Virus record (IMG/VR): IMGVR_UViG_3300025086_000236
Span: 1 to 24,109 of that record
DNA from: a virus
Strand: one strand, 5' to 3'
Length of the DNA stretch: 24,109 nt
Shown in pieces: positions 16,556 through 23,599 of the stretch (position 1 is the stretch's first letter; each line of letters starts with the position of its first letter). Position numbers and translations under genes: made by a program. The notes under the pieces were generated by a model. The model saw nothing but the letters and a program-made list of their open reading frames with translations, did not search any database and was not told where the DNA came from.

Positions 16556-18103
16556 ATGGCAGCAACTACAAACGCATACACGGGCAATGGGAGTGATAAA
16601 CAGTTTTCAATTACTTTTCCTTATCTAGAGACTACAGACATCAAAGCTCAGATTGATGGAGTTAATACAACTGCTTTCTCTCTAGCTAATGCAACTACTC
16701 TCGAGTTTACTAATGCCCCAGGCAACGGTACTGCCATAATCATTTATAGGCAGACCGACGATACAACACTTCCAGCTACTTTCTATGCTGGATCTTCGAT
16801 AAGAGCAGAGGGATTAAACGATAATTTCAAAAAGACCTTTTTTATGGGTCAAGAAATATCATCAAGAGCTTTAACAACTCTAGGAGGGTATGTCACTGGT
16901 GATCTGCGAATGGGTCAGAGTGCCAGAGTCATATTTGAAGGATCTACTGATGATGTTAATGAAACAACCCTAAATGTTGTTGATCCCACAGCAGATCGAA
17001 CAATAAATCTCCCAAATGTCTCTGGAACAATAGTTACCACAGGAGATACAGATACCGTTAGTACTGGGATGATCGCTGATGCCCAACTTAAGGATCTAGC
17101 AAACAATCTAACTAGCACAGCTACTGAACTAAACCAGTTAGATGGTAAGACTATTAGTGATACCCTTTCTACTAATAGCACAACGGTACCTACAGGTACA
17201 GCTGTTAACTCATGGGTAGTTAATTTATTAAATAGCCTTGGTAACTTTACCGCTATTTCAAATGAAGTTAGCTTCCCTAATACTAACCCCGACGTAAATG
17301 ACGATGCTGGGACTGTAGTTTCTATTACAGATGCAGGCGGCGTTGTTATTAATAGCTCTGGAGTAAGTACAACGGGTAGAACAGTTGGAGGAGCTACTGT
17401 AACTATAAATGGCTTCCCATCTGCACTACAAAGTAAAACCCTACCTGCAGGTATGGGGCTTTTAGTCCAAACTACAAGTACTTTAAATACCTATACCTAC
17501 CACAAAGCAATAGGTAGTGATGCAGATATAATTTTACTTAGTGATTCAGTTGAATCCTTTAATGCTCGGTATCGTATAGCAAGCAGTGATCCCAACAGTG
17601 ATAACAATGAAGGGGATTTGGTTTATAATACGACTACTAATATCATTAAAGTATATGATGATAGTCTAAATAGTGGAAGCGGTGGATGGAAAAGCGTTCA
17701 ACTCCCTGATAGCCAATTAACTAACATTAATATAATAGCTGGAGAACTTGGATGGACTTCAGATTTCGGAGGAATAGATGAAGCACTTGATACTGTTACT
17801 ACAGGCAATATAAATACAGTTGCTGACAGTATTGGAGATGTTAATAGATATGCACAAGAGTATAAGATTCAAAATTCCCAACCTAGTAATCCAAGTGCAG
17901 GACGTTTGTGGTTTGACACAGGAAGTAACAAATTAAAAGTCTATGACTCAAGCAACTGGATAGAGGTAGGTAATGCGTCAGGAACATTAATAGTAAATCA
18001 ATCTGCAAAAGCAACTGGATCAGTCGTCTACTACGACGGTTCTGAGTTCAAAGCCGATTCCACCACAACTAAAGATTCACTTGTACACGGAGGTCAATTT
18101 TAA
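16556..18103 (+). CDS. 17: Tail fibre protein with T7 gp17 N-terminal domain
   Basis: The protein has 515 residues. Residues 1 to about 110 are the T7-type fibre attachment domain (NAYTGNGSDKQFSITFPYLE, later IIIYRQTDDTTLPATFYAGS and RAEGLNDNFKKTFFMGQEI) that docks to the gp11/gp12 nozzle. After it come beta-rich fibre sequence and two related units: EGDLVYNTTTNIIKVYDDS...WKSV and AGRLWFDTGSNKLKVYDSSNW. The second is preceded by VADSIGDVNRYAQEY, a pattern common in marine phage fibres. The protein ends in HGGQF with no large receptor-binding tip, so host recognition is probably shared with the downstream genes. The start is 15 nt after the gp16 stop. Confidence 0.93.
   Translation: MAATTNAYTGNGSDKQFSITFPYLETTDIKAQIDGVNTTAFSLANATTLEFTNAPGNGTAIIIYRQTDDTTLPATFYAGSSIRAEGLNDNFKKTFFMGQEISSRALTTLGGYVTGDLRMGQSARVIFEGSTDDVNETTLNVVDPTADRTINLPNVSGTIVTTGDTDTVSTGMIADAQLKDLANNLTSTATELNQLDGKTISDTLSTNSTTVPTGTAVNSWVVNLLNSLGNFTAISNEVSFPNTNPDVNDDAGTVVSITDAGGVVINSSGVSTTGRTVGGATVTINGFPSALQSKTLPAGMGLLVQTTSTLNTYTYHKAIGSDADIILLSDSVESFNARYRIASSDPNSDNNEGDLVYNTTTNIIKVYDDSLNSGSGGWKSVQLPDSQLTNINIIAGELGWTSDFGGIDEALDTVTTGNINTVADSIGDVNRYAQEYKIQNSQPSNPSAGRLWFDTGSNKLKVYDSSNWIEVGNASGTLIVNQSAKATGSVVYYDGSEFKADSTTTKDSLVHGGQF
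18089..18094 (+). promoter_or_regulatory. Shine-Dalgarno GGAGGT inside the gp17 3' end
   Basis: GGAGGT encodes the Gly-Gly of the terminal HGGQF of gp17 and lies 12 nt before the ATG of the next gene. It is one of the few full anti-SD matches in this window, so the end of the fibre protein seems shaped to serve as the ribosome site of its partner. A similar GGGGGAA (19214-19220) encodes part of the VDGGTF end of the next protein, ahead of the ATG at 19228. Confidence 0.6.
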
Positions 18104-18106
18104 AAA

Positions 18107-19228
18107 ATGTCAGCAACAATACGAATAAAAAAACGGTTAAACCAAGGTGGCGCAGCTAGTGGTCCTCCTAGTGATTTAAAACCATCAGAACTAGCTTTCA
18201 ATGAAGTTAATGATGTACTTTACTATGGTGAAGGGGCAGCTGATGGAAATGGTAATGCTAGTGATGTCATAGCTATTGGTGGGGATGGGGCTTTCCTTTC
18301 TCTATCAGGAGCCCAAACAGCAGCTGGAAATAAAACATTTTCAGATAATGTAGTTGTTACTGGTAACTTGACAGTTAACGGTACTACTACTTCAATTTCA
18401 AGTAGCACTCTTGATGTAGAAGATAAAAACATTGAACTTGGCAAAGTTTCAAGTCCAAGTGATTCAACAGCCGATGGAGGTGGACTCACACTAAAAGGGG
18501 CAACAGACAAGACCTTTAACTGGGTTAATTCAACAGATGCTTGGACCTCTTCAGAACATATAAAACTTGCTAGTGGTAAAACATTTATTGGAGATGGATC
18601 AACTTTAACTTCATTAAATGCAGATAATTTAGGATCAGGAACAGTTTCTACTGCAAGATTAGGTTCTGGAACAGCTAGTGGTACTACATACTTAAGGGGT
18701 GATAATACTTGGCAAATAGTTTCAGTTAGTGATACTACTTATAGTGTCTCTTGTGTAAATGGTGATAACTCAGACGAAGAAAAAATTAGATTAACAAGCA
18801 GTGGCGGTGTTACTGATGATGTAGTTTTAGAAGCTGGTACAGGCTTATCGGTAGCCAGATCAGGAGATAAAATAACCTTTACTAATACTGTATCTGATAC
18901 TAATACAACCTATTCTGCTGGAACAGGTTTAAGTCTAAGCAGTACTACATTTAGTCTTGGAAATCACTCTGGAGACCTTATAACCTCTGGTACAGTTGCC
19001 GCTGCTCGTGTAGCAACACTAAACCAAAACACTACAGGTACAGCTGCTATAGCAACTACAGTTACAGTTGCTGACGAGTCTTCTGATACTACATGTTTCC
19101 CATTATTTGTAGATACAGCAACTGGAAATCGTGGACCTAAGAGTGGCAGTAATCTTACATTTAACTCATCAACTGGTTTACTTACAGCTACAACACTTGC
19201 TGGAATTGTAGATGGGGGAACCTTCTGA
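18107..19228 (+). CDS. Tail fibre/adhesin protein
   Basis: The protein has 373 residues and no recognisable enzyme. The N-terminal module (ATIRIKKRLNQGG, then PSELAFNEVNDVLYYGEG, about residues 3-43) matches the short IRIKRR...GELAFN...LYIGDG module found at the head of many phage fibres and tropism proteins. Residues 62-138 form a cyanophage fibre unit with GNLTVNGTTTSISSSTLDVE, DKNIELG, and DGGGLTLKG. Low-complexity Ser/Thr/Gly beta repeats follow, and the protein ends with TLAGIVDGGTF. It probably trimerises and binds on or next to gp17. The stop overlaps the next start (TGATG). Confidence 0.8.
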   Translation: MSATIRIKKRLNQGGAASGPPSDLKPSELAFNEVNDVLYYGEGAADGNGNASDVIAIGGDGAFLSLSGAQTAAGNKTFSDNVVVTGNLTVNGTTTSISSSTLDVEDKNIELGKVSSPSDSTADGGGLTLKGATDKTFNWVNSTDAWTSSEHIKLASGKTFIGDGSTLTSLNADNLGSGTVSTARLGSGTASGTTYLRGDNTWQIVSVSDTTYSVSCVNGDNSDEEKIRLTSSGGVTDDVVLEAGTGLSVARSGDKITFTNTVSDTNTTYSAGTGLSLSSTTFSLGNHSGDLITSGTVAAARVATLNQNTTGTAAIATTVTVADESSDTTCFPLFVDTATGNRGPKSGSNLTFNSSTGLLTATTLAGIVDGGTF

Positions 19229-19398
19229 TGGCAGCAGTAATAAAACTAAAGCGGGGTACTTCCGCACCAAGTACCAGTGATATTGCAAGTGGAGAAGTTG
19301 CCATAGATACATCCGCACAGAAACTATATATCAACGACGCTGGTACGATAAAAACTATCGGTGAAGGTGGTGACTTAGATATGGGGTCGATAGCATAA
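19228..19398 (+). CDS. Short adhesin-module protein (56 residues)
   Basis: This ORF encodes 56 residues and begins on the stop of the preceding gene. It is almost entirely the fibre N-terminal module: AVIKLKRGTSAPSTSDIASG, then EVAIDTSAQKLYINDAG. Its layout (KLKRGT, GEVAID, LYINDAG) is the same as the starts of the genes at 18107 and 19398, so the three are probably related module copies. The distal part is missing, leaving a stand-alone cap or adaptor. The stop overlaps the next start (TAATG). A preceding GGGGGAA provides a ribosome site. Confidence 0.75.
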   Translation: MAAVIKLKRGTSAPSTSDIASGEVAIDTSAQKLYINDAGTIKTIGEGGDLDMGSIA

Positions 19399-19907
19399 TG
19401 GCAAAACAATTAAAACTAAGACGAGGGACAACCTCGCAACACAGTAGTTTCACTGGTGCTGAGGGGGAATGTACTGTAGATACGACAAAGGATACTTTAG
19501 TCGTACATGATGGTAGTACCGCTGGAGGAATACCACTAGCAAAAGAATCAGATGCCTATACACACCCTAATCATAGTGGTGAAGTTACGTCATCGGCTGA
19601 CGGTGCTACGGTTATCGCAGATAATATAGTAGATGAAGCTAATCTAAAGGTATCTAATGGACCAACTAACGGCTACGTCTTAACAGCTCAGTCTGGTAAC
19701 ACAGGTGGGTTGACATGGGCAGAACAATCAGCAAGTGGTGGAGCTGTAGGTGGTGGTAGTGATACTGTCTTTTGGGAGAACGGACAGACAGTTACAACAA
19801 ACTACACCATAACTAATAACACCAACGCAGGTTCTTTTGGACCTATAACTATAAATTCTGGTGTCACCGTTACGGTTGGCGCTGGTGAAAACTGGACGGT
19901 AATTTAA
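19398..19907 (+). CDS. Tail fibre/adhesin protein with KLRRGT module
   Basis: The protein has 169 residues. It opens with QLKLRRGTTSQHSSFTGAEG and TLVVHDGSTAGGIPLA, the third example of the module in this cluster. The middle (HPNHSGEVTSSADGATVIAD and NIVDEANLKVSNGPTNGYVL) is a collagen-like or collar-type fibre sequence common in cyanophages. The C-terminal third is a small beta-rich unit with GPITINSGVTVTVGAGENW, a pattern found at the ends of many phage fibres. It starts on the stop of the previous gene, and its own stop overlaps the next start (TAATG). Confidence 0.8.
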   Translation: MAKQLKLRRGTTSQHSSFTGAEGECTVDTTKDTLVVHDGSTAGGIPLAKESDAYTHPNHSGEVTSSADGATVIADNIVDEANLKVSNGPTNGYVLTAQSGNTGGLTWAEQSASGGAVGGGSDTVFWENGQTVTTNYTITNNTNAGSFGPITINSGVTVTVGAGENWTVI

Positions 19908-20464
19908 TGACAATAACAATTAATGGAAACGGTACCGTCACAGGAGTCTCTGTAGGCGGCTTACCTGATGGAATAGTAGATACAGATATGATTGCTGCTG
20001 GTGCTGTTACTGCACCTAAAAGAGGAGCAGGGGCAATTCTTCAGGTACAAGCAGCAAAGACTAATAGCAGAACCGAAATGTCTTCTACGACATGGGCCGC
20101 AACAAATTTAAACTGTAATATTACACCCGCTACAAGTTCTAATAGAGTCATTGTTCAAGTTACTGGAGACTGTAATACTAACGGTGTAAACAATGATCTT
20201 GTTCTTACTGTATTTAGAAGCATTGACGGAGGAACTTATAACAACTTAGGAAACGGTACTTATGGTTTTCAGAGTGCAAGATGTGTAGGCTCTCGATTAC
20301 ATTCAGCCGTTTCTATTCAATTTATAGATGAGCCAAATACAACAGATCAAGTTAATTATAAAGTTTATATAGCAAGAGCATCTGGAAGCGATGGAAATGT
20401 TGAGTTCCCTGTTAGCAATGGGTATTCCTATGCCTATATTCATCTTTTGGAGTTAGCGACATGA
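19907..20464 (+). CDS. Fibre-tip-like beta protein
   Basis: The protein has 185 residues. It begins TITINGNGTVTGVSVGGLPD, followed by the fibre linker GIVDTDMIAAGAVTAPKRGA. The rest is a predicted beta-sandwich (ITPATSSNRVIVQVTGDC, VFRSIDGG, SAVSIQFIDEP, YIHLLEL) of the kind seen in tail-fibre-associated proteins of marine phages. Several Cys are present. The exact ligand cannot be read from sequence, but a cell-surface glycan is the usual target for such proteins. The stop overlaps the next gene (ATGA). Confidence 0.75.
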   Translation: MTITINGNGTVTGVSVGGLPDGIVDTDMIAAGAVTAPKRGAGAILQVQAAKTNSRTEMSSTTWAATNLNCNITPATSSNRVIVQVTGDCNTNGVNNDLVLTVFRSIDGGTYNNLGNGTYGFQSARCVGSRLHSAVSIQFIDEPNTTDQVNYKVYIARASGSDGNVEFPVSNGYSYAYIHLLELAT

Positions 20465-20724
20465 GTTTAAGAGGAGATGCGATTATTTCTTTAAGACCTG
20501 GTTCTGAATGGGTCATGCAAGGTGATAAATTAACTTGGTTAGAGTCGGGTACAGCACCTACTGAATCCGATATTACAGCCGAAATGGCTAGGATTGAATA
20601 TCAATCTAAAAGAGCAGCCGAATACCCTTCTGTGGTCGATCAGTTGGATGACATCTACCATAACGGTATAGACGCTTGGAAGGCAACAATTAAAACAACT
20701 AAAGATAAATACCCTAAACCATGA
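20461..20724 (+). CDS. Small fibre-associated protein with YPSVVDQLDDIY motif
   Basis: The protein has 87 residues. The second half (RIEYQSKRAAEYPSVVDQLD, then DIYHNGIDAWKATIKTTKD) is a helical motif seen in many phage proteins encoded next to tail fibres, similar to the XkdW-type group. Its role is unknown; attachment or fibre-assembly help has been suggested only by context. It overlaps its neighbours by 4 nt on both sides (ATGA), so it is made together with the fibre proteins. Confidence 0.75.
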   Translation: MSLRGDAIISLRPGSEWVMQGDKLTWLESGTAPTESDITAEMARIEYQSKRAAEYPSVVDQLDDIYHNGIDAWKATIKTTKDKYPKP

Positions 20725-21377
20725 GTAAAATAAAATTAAAACATTCAAGCGGGAATAGCATGAGCATCGCTGCTCCTGCAACTAATCCTGCCTCTGATTT
20801 ATCTTTACAACTACCTAATACAGTAGGTACTGGAAAAATTAATCATGGAAACGTATTAGAACAATTTTTTACGCCCTGCGATGGTTCAGCTATTACCGTC
20901 CCTAGTGGAACTTATACGGTAGGGAATGTCACTGCATTGCAGGATTTAACAACAAGTTATGCAGATGTTACAGGTTCTTCAATTGCTTACACTCCACCAA
21001 CGGGAACAACTCAAGTTATTTATGAATATCGAACTGTATCGGGAGGTTATGCAGCTAGTACTGAATGGACGATCCCACATTTTAGATTGTATTTAGACAG
21101 CGATGAAGTTGTTTATCAAAGGACAACAATTACTGCCCGTGATTACATGGACGACCAAGTTCAGTTTAAATATACTTTTAATATTGGCGGTTCTGCAAAT
21201 ACAAATACAGGAAGAGTAGCTAGTTGGAGTGGAGCCAAAACAATAAAAATACAAGCAAGAGAATATGGAAGTAGCAATCAAGCTAGATTACATTGCTTAT
21301 TCCATTGGGATGGTGGAACAGGTAGCACTTTTCATCAACCCTCAATAGGTATTACAGCTATAGGTACACCAACATGA
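20721..21377 (+). CDS. Tail-fibre-like beta protein
   Basis: The protein has 218 residues. The N-terminus SKIKLKHSSGNSMSIAAPAT then NPASDLSLQLPNTVGTG is a start found in several cyanophage fibre proteins and may be the adaptor part. The C-terminal about 140 residues are beta-rich (SIAYTPPTGTTQVIYEYRTV, IPHFRLYLDSDEVV, AKTIKIQAREYGS, LHCLFHWDGG). This suggests a jelly-roll-like domain with a HWDGGTG region near the end. Whether it binds the host or is part of the fibre shaft cannot be decided. The next gene starts within its last codons (ATGA). Confidence 0.72.
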   Translation: MSKIKLKHSSGNSMSIAAPATNPASDLSLQLPNTVGTGKINHGNVLEQFFTPCDGSAITVPSGTYTVGNVTALQDLTTSYADVTGSSIAYTPPTGTTQVIYEYRTVSGGYAASTEWTIPHFRLYLDSDEVVYQRTTITARDYMDDQVQFKYTFNIGGSANTNTGRVASWSGAKTIKIQAREYGSSNQARLHCLFHWDGGTGSTFHQPSIGITAIGTPT

Positions 21378-22396
21378 GCACATTAAAAGTCAACGCAATC
21401 AATGCTGCAACCAGTGGACAAGCTGTTGCAGTAGATATTTCAAATCCTAGAAGTTTTAGGAATTTGATAATTAATGGTAGTTATCAAATAAATCAACGTG
21501 GCAATCTAACTGGTATTGGTGGTGATAGTGTTTACACTTTAGACCGTTGGTTATTTGGAAGAGAGAACGGAAGTAATAGTACTAGATGGAGTATTAGTCA
21601 AACAACTTTAGCTAAAACTGACTTGCCTTATACAGCAGGTCATAGAAACTGCATGAAGTTAGATTGCACGACATCTTCTTCTAATAGTGGGAGTAATGAC
21701 ACTTCTTATATAACTCAAAGAATAGAAGGTTTTAATTGTAGTCATCTTGATTGGGGTAATTCAGGAGCCAAGACGTTAACTCTTAGTTTCTATGCAAAAA
21801 CTGACGGCTCAACTGGTGTTATGTGCCTTAGTGCATTCGCTTCAAAACATTATATAAAAGAAGTTACTTTAAGTAATTCATGGCAGAAATTTACTGTAGA
21901 AATTGATGGAAATACGGCTGATGAAATACCACACAGTAATGCTCAAGGCTTACAGCTAATGTTTGTACTTCATTCTGGATCAGATCATGAAGCATCAGCA
22001 GGTTCTTGGGAAGCTGGTTTTAAAGCTTCAACATCTAATCAAGTTAATTTCGGATCAAGTACAAGTAATAATATTTATATTGCAGGCGTTCAATTAGAAG
22101 TAGGATCATATGCCACTGACTTTGAACATAGAACTTATGGTGATGAATTAGCTAGGTGTCAGAGGTATTATCAGGCTCAAACAGATTATCATCATATTTG
22201 TGTTAACAATGGTGAGTCTGATAGGTGGATAAGATTTATGAAACCGATGAGGGCTGCTCCAACAGTTACAACTTCTCCTACAAATAGTGTTTCCTTTGCT
22301 GCTCAGAACCAGCAAAAAGAAGGTTTCGCAGGAAATGGTAGTGGTGGTGGATCAGCTAATTTCAATCTAGAATGGACAGCATCAGCAGAACTTTAA
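21374..22396 (+). CDS. Carbohydrate-binding-like fibre protein
   Basis: The protein has 340 residues. A short adaptor-like N-terminus (STLKVNAINAATSGQAVAVD) is followed by RNLIINGSYQINQRG and YTLDRWLFG, the opening of a family of phage jelly-roll domains. Further family marks are KTLTLSFYAKTD, the strand SWQKFTVEIDG, and VQLEVGSYATDFEHRTYGDE leading to LARCQRYY (about residues 238-266). Such domains resemble carbohydrate-binding modules, so this is a good candidate for the main receptor-binding tip. After residue 266 there is an additional beta part (HHICVNNGESD, PTVTTSPTNSVSF). The stop is 2 nt before the next ATG. Confidence 0.78.
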   Translation: MSTLKVNAINAATSGQAVAVDISNPRSFRNLIINGSYQINQRGNLTGIGGDSVYTLDRWLFGRENGSNSTRWSISQTTLAKTDLPYTAGHRNCMKLDCTTSSSNSGSNDTSYITQRIEGFNCSHLDWGNSGAKTLTLSFYAKTDGSTGVMCLSAFASKHYIKEVTLSNSWQKFTVEIDGNTADEIPHSNAQGLQLMFVLHSGSDHEASAGSWEAGFKASTSNQVNFGSSTSNNIYIAGVQLEVGSYATDFEHRTYGDELARCQRYYQAQTDYHHICVNNGESDRWIRFMKPMRAAPTVTTSPTNSVSFAAQNQQKEGFAGNGSGGGSANFNLEWTASAEL

Positions 22397-22398
22397 TT

Positions 22399-22581
22399 AT
22401 GCCTTATACAACTTATAAACAATACAAATTAAGAGATGGTACTTTAGTTACGGATTCAATAAAAGTCCCAAAAACTTCTGATCATCATGATATTTATATC
22501 CCATTCGTGGCAGATAACACCGATTATCAAGAGTATCTAAAGTGGGTAGCAGAAGGTAACACTGCAGATGCAGCCGATTAA
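22399..22581 (+). CDS. Small conserved-looking protein (60 residues), unknown function
   Basis: The ATG at 22399, 2 nt after the previous stop, gives 60 residues. An earlier ATG at 22372 would add nine residues inside the fibre gene and is less likely. The sequence begins MPYTTYKQYKLRDGTLVTDS and ends in DNTDYQEYLKWVAEGNTADA, with the YxEYLxWxAEGN pattern that recurs in small proteins next to phage fibre genes. There is no signal peptide or TM segment. It overlaps the next gene by 14 nt. A fibre-assembly or capping role is possible from context only. Confidence 0.7.
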   Translation: MPYTTYKQYKLRDGTLVTDSIKVPKTSDHHDIYIPFVADNTDYQEYLKWVAEGNTADAAD

Positions 22582-22966
22582 GCTGCCAAGAGCTACCCTA
22601 CCTAAGCCCATACACCTACCCACAATCGACTTCAAGCCACCTACAGCTCGGATTCCAGGGTATAAGCCTATGGTAATCCCTCCGAGCGATCTGGAGGCTC
22701 CTGAAGAGGTAGAACCTGAAGAAACATCTGAACAGCCTGAACCACCTAGTTTAAAGATTCCTGTATTGGATATACAAATGCCAATACCTGAAGCTGCTGT
22801 CGTGGTTACTGCTGTAACAACAGCGGTGGTAGCCGTTGCTACTACTACTATTACTCAATCTTTATTTGAACCAATTAAAAAGAAAGTTCAAAAACAACTA
22901 CAAGCCAAAGTTAATAAATGGAAGGAAAAGAGGAAAGCCCGAAACCAAACCTCCTCACCAAGTTAA
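22568..22966 (+). CDS. Proline-rich protein with one membrane segment
   Basis: The protein has 132 residues in three parts. Residues 1-65 are proline-rich with a repeated basic-to-hydrophobic pattern (IKLPRATLPKPIHLP, then PEEVEPEE). Residues 75-96 are one hydrophobic Val/Ala/Thr segment (AAVVVTAVTTAVVAVATTTI). Residues 101-132 are a strongly basic helical tail (EPIKKKVQKQLQAKVNKWKE, then KRKARNQ). I do not recognise a family. It is encoded between the fibre block and a holin-like protein and overlaps both neighbours. A membrane role during late infection is an inference. The Pro-rich arm could span a periplasm if it faces outward. Confidence 0.7.
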   Translation: MQPIKLPRATLPKPIHLPTIDFKPPTARIPGYKPMVIPPSDLEAPEEVEPEETSEQPEPPSLKIPVLDIQMPIPEAAVVVTAVTTAVVAVATTTITQSLFEPIKKKVQKQLQAKVNKWKEKRKARNQTSSPS

Positions 22967-23055
22967 AAGATGCAGCAGAAGATACTGAGCACCATATAGC
23001 GGTGCTTGGAACTTTTGTACGTCTTGGTGTAGTGGTCTGGTCGGGCTTTATTTGA
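22918..23055 (+). CDS. Holin-like membrane protein, N-terminal half (frame interrupted)
   Basis: The ORF runs from ATG 22918 to TGA 23055, gives 45 residues, and overlaps the Pro-rich gene by 49 nt. It has a polar N-terminus (MEGKEESPKPNLLTKLKDAA) followed by a hydrophobic helix from residue 27 to the stop (IAVLGTFVRLGVVVWSGFI). It stops inside that membrane segment. In the -1 frame immediately after, translation would continue as LIITLNYVEIP and then the product of the next entry. Adding one base in the TTT run at 23051-23053 would join them into one 104-residue protein. The segment therefore looks like part of a two-TM protein split by a deletion, a sequencing error or recoding. Confidence 0.65.
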   Translation: MEGKEESPKPNLLTKLKDAAEDTEHHIAVLGTFVRLGVVVWSGFI

Positions 23056-23231
23056 TCATAACTCTTAACTACGTTGAGATACCAATGATCAAAAAGACCC
23101 AAAACACAGATATCACGTTCGTAGCCAGTATATTTGGGTCTGCACTTTATTCGTTTGGTTTACAGACAAATAACGGAAAAGGCAACGGTAAAACTGTTGA
23201 ATGTCCAATGGCTAAGAAAAAGGAAACATGA
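23052..23231 (+). CDS. Holin-like membrane protein, C-terminal half
   Basis: This frame directly continues the preceding half: LIITLNYVEIPMIKK, then a second hydrophobic helix (ITFVASIFGSALYSFGL), then a basic Gly/Lys-rich tail (NNGKGNGKTVECPMAKKKET). It could be translated alone from TTG 23052, which overlaps the TGA of the first half as TTGA, or from ATG 23085. It could also be joined to the first half by frameshift. The whole would have two membrane segments and a charged C-terminus, the layout of class II holins, and it lies where T7 has holin gene 17.5. The sequence shows membrane character; holin function is inferred. The stop overlaps the next start (ATGA). Confidence 0.6.
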   Translation: MIITLNYVEIPMIKKTQNTDITFVASIFGSALYSFGLQTNNGKGNGKTVECPMAKKKET

Positions 23232-23599
23232 AAAAATGGCTAATACTCTTATTACTGGCAGCACCGACGGTAGCGAGAGCGGAGTTAGTTACTCCCAATT
23301 TTACACAAGGATCGATGAATTCTACCACCACGACTACTCAGGAAATCGTGGAGGAAATAACGACAACTACGTACGGGTCAGCCCTACAGAAATGGTCAGG
23401 CGACAACCTGACTCACTCTTCCGCTTCATCAGGAGGCATAACCGATTCCGATTCGGTATGGAACTTAACAACTGCTGGAAGCGACTTCACTTTAGAAGTA
23501 GTAACAAGAGCAGCCAGCCAGGTTCTCTCGATCACAGAAATAGAAAGAGAAATCGACACTACATCTACTACGGTCTCCTTATCAGTCTTCTCTCAGTAG
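23228..23599 (+). CDS. Secreted Thr/Ser-rich protein, wholly overlapped by another gene
   Basis: The protein has 123 residues. MKKWLILLLLAAPTVARA is a clear Sec signal peptide with a cleavage site after residue 18; no lipobox Cys is present. The mature protein is rich in Thr and Ser (MNSTTTTTQEIVEEITTTTY) and ends with ITEIEREIDTTSTTVSLSVF, suggesting beta structure in the periplasm or outside the cell. AAGGA (23220-23224) lies just before the ATG. Every base from 23236 onward is also coding in a second frame (next entry). I believe related proteins exist in other cyanophages but cannot confirm this. Its position after a holin-like gene suggests a lysis or envelope role; that is inference. 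Confidence 0.75.
   Translation: MKKWLILLLLAAPTVARAELVTPNFTQGSMNSTTTTTQEIVEEITTTTYGSALQKWSGDNLTHSSASSGGITDSDSVWNLTTAGSDFTLEVVTRAASQVLSITEIEREIDTTSTTVSLSVFSQ

Noticed and set aside
18223-18510. Reverse-strand ORF of 95 residues inside the fibre gene at 18107
   Set aside because: Pro/Ser/Val-rich product mirroring Gly/Ser/Thr repeats on the other strand; a shadow of low-complexity coding sequence.
22372-22398. Earlier ATG for the 60-residue gene
   Set aside because: The extra nine residues lie within the fibre gene; ATG 22399 follows the stop by 2 nt, as elsewhere in the cluster.
23044-23055. Canonical -1 programmed frameshift at TTTATTT
   Set aside because: The heptamer is out of register with the reading frame (codons are TTT ATT TGA), so tandem tRNA slippage would give mismatches; mutation, sequence error or restart are more likely.
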